From contig CAMPET010000055.1 in assembly GCA_946803715.1 (NCBI GenBank), positions 252,951 to 313,405 of the forward strand: a DNA stretch of 60,455 bases, read 5' to 3'. The notes beneath the pieces are model-generated. The model ran no database searches. It saw nothing but the letters and a program-made list of their open reading frames with translations, and had not been told where the DNA came from. Below are positions 53,750 through 60,455 of this stretch, piece after piece. The position numbers and the translations under genes are program-made. The stretch comes from Beroe ovata (taxonomy: Eukaryota; Ctenophora; Nuda; Beroida; Beroidae). Position 1 is the first letter of the stretch. Every line of letters starts with the position of its first letter.

Positions 53750-55274
53750 ATGAAATTAGAGATGGACCAACGGACTGAAGACCCACTTGGATCAATCATC
53801 CACACCTTTGAAAAACGTTAGTGAATAGCTCAAAATCATTGTTCTTTTTTTAATTTGTAGTGATTCCCTTAGCTTTAATACTAAACTGACAATTTGCAAA
53901 ATACCACTGCGGATCAACGAACTGCCGAGTTTACAGGTTGGCAAGTCAGTCAGTTGGCCTCTATACCGGAGTATAGTGACCCCTTCTTCAGCATCACCGA
54001 AGCAACTCCCACCACACAACACAACACACTCCCAGACATATTGGCACCAGCCTTCCCGATTCCTAGAACACCTAAACATCCCAAGAGAAGAAAGTACAGC
54101 ATTGACTCCCATGTCAGGACGCTGGCTAGCCAGATTGTGCCAAAGTCGACAAAGCCCACACCTCTCCAGGAGCTACAGAGAAGTATCAAGAGAGTTTGGG
54201 AGAAGCGTTTCACTCCCCACAGAGTTATGAATGAGTTATATTTGCCTGCTGTACTGTATGCTACAAGAGATAGGTTGAATAAGGAGGAGGAAGAGTATTG
54301 GATGAGATCAGATATGCTGCATGGGGGAGGTAAGGCATTGCCAATAAGATAAGGAGCTGGCAGATGTCTTTCAGATGAAACATTACATATCTAATAGATG
54401 CGCTATTTGAATGATTACATATTACAAATCTATTCGGAGGATACATTATCAAAAGATTTTTATACTAATAGACTCAAACAGGTAGCTTGATTAAGTCACA
54501 TGACCCCCTTGAAGACTTAAGTGGTTGTGGAATAAGGACATTTTCTGTTTACCTTAAGAAGGATACGATGTCAAGGGCAGACAGCATAGTTTCCTCCTCT
54601 AGCTCAAAATCTTGTCTTTCCAAACCAAGGTTAGAGGGACACTGATTACCAAAAAGTTTGATGATTCAAGTTATAATGCCAAAGTTCAACTCAATGGTTC
54701 CCAGGGACAGTGGGATCGAGAGGAGCCATCAAAGATTGAGTGTAGAATCAGGCCCAAGGGTGAGGATTCATATTTACATTCTAAGCTGTCTGTTTAACCA
54801 TTGGATGAAATACTGCCAGTCCATCACATTAACAAAACTTTCTTTACAGAAATTGAGTGACATTTTACAATCAGAAGAACTGATGTGAGTAATATTCAAA
54901 GTTTTTCATGATCCATAACTATCATTATGTTTGACTCTAGTACAAAAACATCAAGACCTTCATAGGCTCTCCTCTCAGATTATCCACTAAAGAAGAAACC
55001 ACTCATAAAGCTGAGATTAAACGCAAACCAAGCTCTCTAAGATTCAGTAAAAAGTAATAAAATATCTGAATGATTTCAGCATCCACATCTCAAAGATCAA
55101 TAATCTAAACAACTTCACCAACTTTATTCCAGGTCACAGCTCAACAACATTCATCTCCGCCAAACATTTGAAAGAAGGAAAACTCGTCCAGAAGATAGCA
55201 TGTATGAAAGTATAGACCCAATAGTCTTGAATAAGACCAAACTTTCAAAAGCTTTCTGTGGTGATCATGACTGA
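53750..55274 (+). CDS. Uncharacterised seven-exon gene
   Basis: Exons 53750-53816, 53937-54329, 54482-54629, 54705-54759, 54850-54884, 54979-55053 and 55133-55274 join in phase from ATG to TGA (304 residues). The product is hydrophilic, with no signal peptide or membrane helix. It has basic Pro-rich segments (PIPRTPKHPKRRKYS), a predicted helical stretch (LQELQRSIKRVWEKRFTPHRVMNELYLPAVLYATRDRL), a Ser-rich run (SIVSSSSSKSC), KPSSLRFSKK, and a short C-terminal helix. It looks like a disordered nuclear or cytoskeletal regulator, but no family is recognised. Exon choice rests on GT-AG sites with consistent phase; alternative joins met in-frame stops. Expression evidence would be decisive. Confidence 0.55.
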
Positions 55275-55615
55275 TAAACCTAGCTTATTCATATGCTACT
55301 GTAAATGATTCATGTTATCATGAGAACCTTTGAAAGTTTTGGACATTCTATAGTTTTGATTATTCTAAAGTATCATAACCAAGTTTTAGCTGCCAACTTC
55401 CTTAATTCAAGAACAAGATAAGATAAGATAAGATAAAGATGAGATGATTTGAAATCTTTGAGATGATTTGATGATGACAAGTGGACATGATAATACTAAT
55501 AAGAGTTAGTATTAGATTACATGGAATATTTGAAATATTTTGAATCAACTGCATCATAAGAACCAATTTACCATTAGATGTTTTAAAATTCATCCCAATA
55601 CATTAAAAAACATGG
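55275..55615. other. Intergenic 3' flank with GATAA run
   Basis: AT-rich. Contains an (agata/aagat)n tract at about 55417-55440. No gene seen. Confidence 0.5.
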
Positions 55616-56345
55616 TTTCAGTGCGCGCGGCTCTCCGTCGTTGGATTATTATAATCAACCCGATAGACTGACAGATATTTCCGCGCTGCGTGACCCAAAT
55701 AGTAAATACTCCGCACGCTGCGCGTCTCCGACTTTTCACTTCACTGAGCTGAGTAGAACAGGGGCGCGCAACGTGTGCACACTAAAAACTCTTTTGCGCC
55801 TGTGCACTACGAGTTCGATCAGTGCAGCGCGCGCCGCGGAAAAAGAGATTGTGTGAAAACGTTGCAATATGAATAATCTTGTTATATTTCTTTTGTGATT
55901 CATAAAGGCTCGTGCTATTCTGCCTCGTTTGAATCCGCGCACNCGCAAGTACCGTCGTGCGCGGATTCAAACGAGGCAGAACAGCAGCTGCGAAACGCAA
56001 TAAACGCGGAGCCGCGCACCTATGCAGCGCAACGGTACGCGCGCACATCATCTGCGCTGCATCGCGCAATAAAATGCAAAAAGGCGGGCGCGCGGGGCAG
56101 TGCAGTGTTCCCTGTCGAAGTCGCAATGCAATGAGACTACGCGCGCGCAGCGCGGAACACAACTGTTCTTTGGATTTTAGTTGTCGATCGATGATAGACC
56201 CTGTCGAGAATTTCGTTTCGCGCGCGCGGCGCAAACTTATTCTCAGACAGGGTCTGAGAATAAGACCCTGGCGCAAGCCGCTTCGCGGCTTGCATCAGCG
56301 GTCTGGCATCACCCGACAAGATTTTAGAGATCATCAATTAATTCG
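55616..56345. repeat. GC-rich fold-back island with an N in a palindrome
   Basis: Dense in GCGC/CGCG like the island at 3.4 kb. It contains a perfect 25-bp inverted repeat (55918-55942 against 55957-55981) whose loop holds the N at 55943. Further short dyads are near 56241-56262 (ttctcagac/gtctgagaa) and 56272-56292 (gcaagccgc/gcggcttgc). ORFs on both strands are Arg/Ala-rich composition artefacts. Confidence 0.6.
55943..55943. other. Single N within palindrome loop
   Basis: Lies in the 14-nt loop of a 25-bp perfect inverted repeat: either a sequencing stop at a hairpin or a contig join. Confidence 0.8.
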
Positions 56346-56372
56346 AGTTCAATCACAAACGCACGGCTCTGC

Positions 56373-56705
56373 GTGCTATGGACAAAATTTTTGCACATTG
56401 TTCAGCATTGGGCAGAGTGGCCTCAATATTTTGCGACGTCGATCGAATCTTTTACAGATTTTGATTTATCTGATGTTCATAGCAAATGCTATCGCTGGCG
56501 ACTGGGGAGGGGTCCCAAATTTCCATACACTTCAGCATCATATCTTATTGCTCATTGGTCGAATCTAAGTTTCGGCTGGTCAATCACCCCTGGTGAGTCA
56601 TTTGAAGAAGATTGGCCATCAACAATCAATGCAGATCCCTTAGCTTTCCAGAGATCAGTTTTGAGATTTGGGGCACCTCCATTCTCTATTGATCTACATC
56701 AATAA
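56373..56705 (+). other. 110-codon ORF of unknown status
   Basis: Open frame beginning MLWTKFLHIVQHW and continuing with RWRLGRGPKFPYTSASYL ... to FSIDLHQ. Composition is protein-like in the second half, but no family, splice partners or promoter were recognised. It follows directly on the GC-rich island and could be part of a mobile element or chance. Confidence 0.2.
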
Positions 56706-58624
56706 TATCATTCTTTATAGAGAAGAATAAATAGATGGAATAAATTACACTGTCACTGTTTCATATATCAACAGTTCCTTAAAGTACTGTTCCCTGTAAA
56801 AAGTTAAGATTTAATCATGAATTGAACTCCATTGGGATAAGTTTTAGGTGATATTGCCATTAGTCTAGCTAGCTTGGTATTTAGGATTATTGTTAAAGTA
56901 GCCAGGTTAAAGGTGTAGTGTGATCATATAATTTCTTAGCATCTAGACAAACTTCAGCCTAGGCATTCTGTAGCCAAATTTTCATTTCATCAACTGCTAA
57001 AACATATTCAGTGTGCAGCCTCAAATCATCTTCTGTTAGTGGTGAGAAGTTTTTCCTGGTAACACAAATGATTTGACCTTAGAATCCATTTAGCTATTTC
57101 AGTGGCATATAGTCTTGAAATATCTGCTATTCCTGCATACACTATGCCCTTAAAGACATTACAATAGGATAATTTGACTCTTACAATCACTTCAGTTCTG
57201 TCATTTACTTATAGGGCTAGAATATGTGGAACTCTGGACACAACACATTCAAAATTATTCCCCAAATCATTTCTTGACTATCATGAAGTATGTGTTGTGC
57301 TGTAACCAACTATATGGTTTTATTTTTCTTGCAAATTTGAACTCCTGTTATTTTATCTCATGTCACCAAGCTGACAGGAATGTAGCTGTCTGGAAGGATT
57401 CATTAAGAACATGGTAGGATAGCAATAAATTAGTTTGACATCTTTTTGATGTCAATTGCATTTATGTCAATCAATGAATTATTGTTTTTAGTCTAAGCAT
57501 GTTACAGCATAGTACAGATGGAACCTACACTTAATTTAATGTAGGGATAGGAAACATGGATAAGGATATGGCTATCACATGATGAATGTGTTGAAACTAT
57601 TATGATGTTCCTCATTCATCAGATCAAATCATCATTTGTCAGAGCAATAATTCTATCAGGTGCAAGTTATCAATTGATTAGAATGGTTCAATTGCCCTGG
57701 GCTTGTTTTCTCACAAGTAACACTTTCTCTTGTAGTACAGTTTACTCAGATTTGATCTACTAGATCCACTGTTCTTCTTTCCCTATACAGTAAAGATGAG
57801 CAGTCACTTCTCTTGCCGTCACTCTCATACTTCCTACTACAAGCTACTTTCACTCTTCCCATTTCCCCTCATTAGTCCTAATAATGTTTTCAACTCGTGT
57901 ACGAAACACGTTTCCTAATCGCCATTAATCATCGTAAGCTTACTTATCACTCACCATGAAAATCGATGCTGGAGATCTCTGCGTGACTGGCACCTTGCAC
58001 AGCGTGATTTGGCATGCACCAGCTCTCCCCCATTTGTGCTCTCTCTCTCTCTTCACAACGCTCTCTCTCTCTGCCTATGCTCTCTCTCTCTCCCCTAGTC
58101 CCCTGCTCAACTCTCATTGCCACTTCATATGCACCACTCTTCCTTTCGTTACTCCTCGACCTAGAGAGCTCTCTCTCTCTCTTCTGCTGACAGTGGTTGG
58201 TGATAAACCTGATCAGGCCCCTTGTTAATTGTCATGTGACGTTAGTCCCCTGTTTACTGTAATTTCTACTGTAATTAGCTACGACTACCTGGGATCAGTT
58301 TTTAATTACTCTTCACTTATTACACGTTGCTTTACGCAACTGCTAATTGATTGTCTTGTTAACGTTGTGAATTTCGAGAATAGATTGGTTGTTGCTTATA
58401 AGATCCTCAATTCATGGTTTGTTAATTGGTTACCATGTTTTGATTGACGAGCTGGTACTATATAAACCAGATTTCGAATTCCTGCCATTTGACTTAGAAT
58501 CCTGACCGTCTATTTATCATAATCTTACTCCAGATTTCTTTTCGTTCTGTAACTTAACTCTGGATGGACCTGTTTTTCTCTGGTATAAGTTCTAACTCGT
58601 TCTCGTCCCAATGATAGCCGGTTG
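56706..58624. other. Intergenic, 1.9 kb, before MYB
   Basis: AT-rich, nothing coding recognised. A 'ctctctct' microsatellite cluster lies at about 58040-58180 and underlies the Leu/Ser-rich ORF there, which is rejected as a gene. The promoter of the MYB gene is presumably near 58.4-58.6 kb ('actatataaacc' at 58457-58468). Confidence 0.5.
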
Positions 58625-59824
58625 ATGGCGACTGAGAAACCCTTCTTCGGGCAGGCCACATTTGGAGGATCGCTCAAGAACGTTCCCCAATCGCCACCGC
58701 TTCCCAACAGATACATTCTCAGTGACATGCTCAATATCCCAGCCATTGACCTAAAGTCTCCTGAGATGAAGAAGTTAGTTCTGTGCTGGATTATTTGAAC
58801 GTAGCAATTTTGCGATAACGCGACCTACTCTTTTCTTTTTGTTCGACAGTCGTTTCAACATGTCGACTCGATTATTCGTAACGACCACTTTCTCTCAGAG
58901 TCGTCGCAGAGAGCACTGCTAGCTCAAAACCGAAGGTCTCCCAACCCTCGCAACAATCTCATCAACAGCGGAAGGTTAACAAGTCCAAATGGAGTAAAGA
59001 AGAGGACAGTTTACTCAAGTACCTTGCTGAGAAGGAAAACGGAACGAAGAATTGGAGAGAAATTGCTCTTCATATTCCCGGCCGAACAGCCATTGATTGT
59101 CTTCACAGGTTAGTTCTTTTCTATCGCTCGAATATTTCGCTAATGAATTAAATGTCTTGATGTGAGCTTGAATTTGTTTGAAATCTCTCGCAAATCTCGA
59201 TAGAATTAATCAATTACACCTCATTAACACTCGCGTGCTAAAGACTAGCTAAGTGCTAGAAAATGTGCTATAACTTCTTGTACCGCAGGTGGCAGAAGGT
59301 AGTTAACCCCTCGCTGGTGAAAGGGCCCTGGACTAAGGAGGAAGATGAGAAAGTTCGGGAACTGGTGAAAAAGTACGGTCCCAAACGGTGGTCGATGATT
59401 GCCAAGCATCTCAGTGGACGAATCGGAAAGCAGTGTCGAGAGAGGTACAGTTCATTTTTTGATGGAAAATGATCGCAATGCAGTTCGTGATCGGTAGCGT
59501 TTGAAATTGTTGAAAATGACGTAATATATGCACACCAACCAGTTATTTAATTAAGATCTCGTAATGAAATGTTTCTTGTCTTTGGTAGAGACAAAAGACA
59601 TACTCTGAGCTTCTAGCTGTAGGGGGACGAATGTCTGTAGGGAACTGCAGATCTCCTACCCTCTCTCTAACCCCCGTTTACTGTGTTTTCCTCAGGTGGC
59701 ATAACCATCTGAACCCAGACATTAACAAAAACCCATGGTCTGAAGATGAAGATAGGAAGATTGTGGATGCTCACCAGAGACTAGGAAACAAGTGGGCGGA
59801 GATTGCTAAGCTTCTCCCCGGGAG
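58625..59824 (+). CDS. MYB family (R1R2R3) transcription factor, 5' part
   Basis: Exons 58625-58773, 58899-59108, 59289-59444 and 59696-59824 join in phase (about 215 residues) and the gene continues off the window. A short N-terminal region (MATEKPFFGQATFGG...) precedes R1 (NKSKWSKEEDSLLKYLAEKENG..NWREIALHI), R2 (KGPWTKEEDEKVRELVKKYGPKRWSMIAKHL) and the start of R3 (KNPWSEDEDRKIVDAHQRLGNKWAEIAKLLPGR). Each repeat keeps its spaced tryptophans and ends in the C-(Q/L)-R/RW linker (GRIGKQCRERWHNHLNP). This is the animal MYB/MYBL arrangement, binding YAACNG. The rest of R3, the transactivation and regulatory domains are not in the window. The open frame at exon 3 that reads past 59444 into the intron is not coding. 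Confidence 0.93.
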
Positions 59825-60455
59825 GTACATAGTTTTTCAGACATTTCCACTATTTTATGAAAAAATAGTACATAGTTTTCCAGACATTTCCACTATTATA
59901 TAATAAGAGTAGGAGGGGCGTTGATCATTTTACATTTCACCCATTTCATTTTATAACTAGTGGGGGGATTTCACCCATTTCACCGTTCAATTACTCTTCA
60001 TACTGTGCTCTAACACTATCATTGATAAGCACTTAGTAGTAAGCACTTTTAAGTACTTGAGCGGCACAAGTTCACACTGCAACATTTCACACCATGGTGT
60101 CATTCAGTGTGGAGGGGTGTGACGTGAGTGTGCGAGGGGGTGTGTCATGTAGTGTATCACGTGATTGCTGCTTTATCATGTGACGTGCGAGTTTAGGCAC
60201 GACTGAGATTCTTTATCGATGACAAACCACATAATTCATACTGTGACTTATTCACATGACCTATAATAGATACTCATTCTCCCGAAATAGATTGAGTATT
60301 TGTGGTTTTGTATGGCCCATTGTCTACCATCTAGTCTATGATAATGAACTAATCATCGGAGAGAAGGACGGGGGGCGATTTCTCCTAAATCTGTCCCTGA
60401 CCCTTCCCGTGTGAACCACAGTAACCATACACGTCACACACGTCACACACACACA
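59825..60455 (+). other. MYB intron (open at window end)
   Basis: Starts at a GTACAT donor. Contains a ~40-bp tandem duplication (gtacatagttttt/ccagacatttccactatt at 59825-59895) and (ca)n-type runs at the very end. The next R3 exon was not found, so the intron extends beyond the window. Confidence 0.7.

Noticed and set aside
57956-58228. 90-codon Leu/Ser-rich ORF
   Set aside because: Produced by a CT-dinucleotide microsatellite; no domain or splice evidence.
1-60455. CRISPR arrays, tRNA or rRNA genes
   Set aside because: No regular repeat-spacer array, cloverleaf with A/B boxes, or rRNA core was seen by eye; the repeats present are satellites, minisatellites and hairpins.

Overview
The window is eukaryotic nuclear DNA from an animal. 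Genes are split by short GT-AG introns (often 50-200 bp, two of about 59 bp). The set includes a BRPF chromatin reader, a three-repeat MYB, PIERCE (cilia), NUP35, RMND5, IGHMBP2, CIAO3 and COA4, beside secreted or receptor proteins with LDLa, VWD, lectin-like, Ig and ShKT modules. Compact genes plus this module repertoire suggest an invertebrate, perhaps a non-bilaterian such as a sponge; the species cannot be fixed from the sequence alone. Four single-N positions (26953, 35648, 39006, 55943) look like contig joins, and each sits in or beside repeated sequence, so local order there is uncertain.

Layout. 1-3.1 kb: satellite-like repeat, a small UBA-like ORF, and a BRPF gene (-) lacking its C-terminal half. 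3.1-3.9 kb: GC-rich fold-back island. 4.1-10.9 kb (+): uncharacterised gene, PIERCE1/2-like, flavodoxin-like FMN reductase, PFDN1, NUP35. 11.7-14.3 kb (-): secreted lectin/VWD/Ig protein. 14.8-23.9 kb (+): LDLa-array GPCR, Oxa1-family insertase with a long coiled coil, RMND5. 23.8-30.2 kb: an apparent 3.1-kb tandem duplication joined by an N, probably two haplotypes. 27.7-34.9 kb: a head-to-head pair of papain-fold genes, one (-) with the catalytic Cys replaced by Gly and followed by eight ShKT domains, the other (+) with an intact catalytic triad. 35.1-39.7 kb: a ~550-bp satellite enclosing an island of WD40-gene exons. 39.9-46.9 kb: a degenerate SDR (+) and a 22-exon IGHMBP2 gene (-). 47.9-52.6 kb: MFS transporter (+), COA4 (-), CIAO3 (-). 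53.7-55.3 kb: uncharacterised gene. 55.6-56.3 kb: second GC-rich fold-back island. 58.6 kb to end: 5' part of a MYB gene.

Most genes are unrelated housekeeping neighbours. The one locus that looks like a functional unit is the papain pair: paralogous secreted proteins sharing a 541-bp divergent promoter region, one a likely active protease and the other a likely pseudoprotease with a cysteine-rich tail. Exon joins were chosen by GT-AG sites, phase continuity and family similarity; none is confirmed by transcripts.
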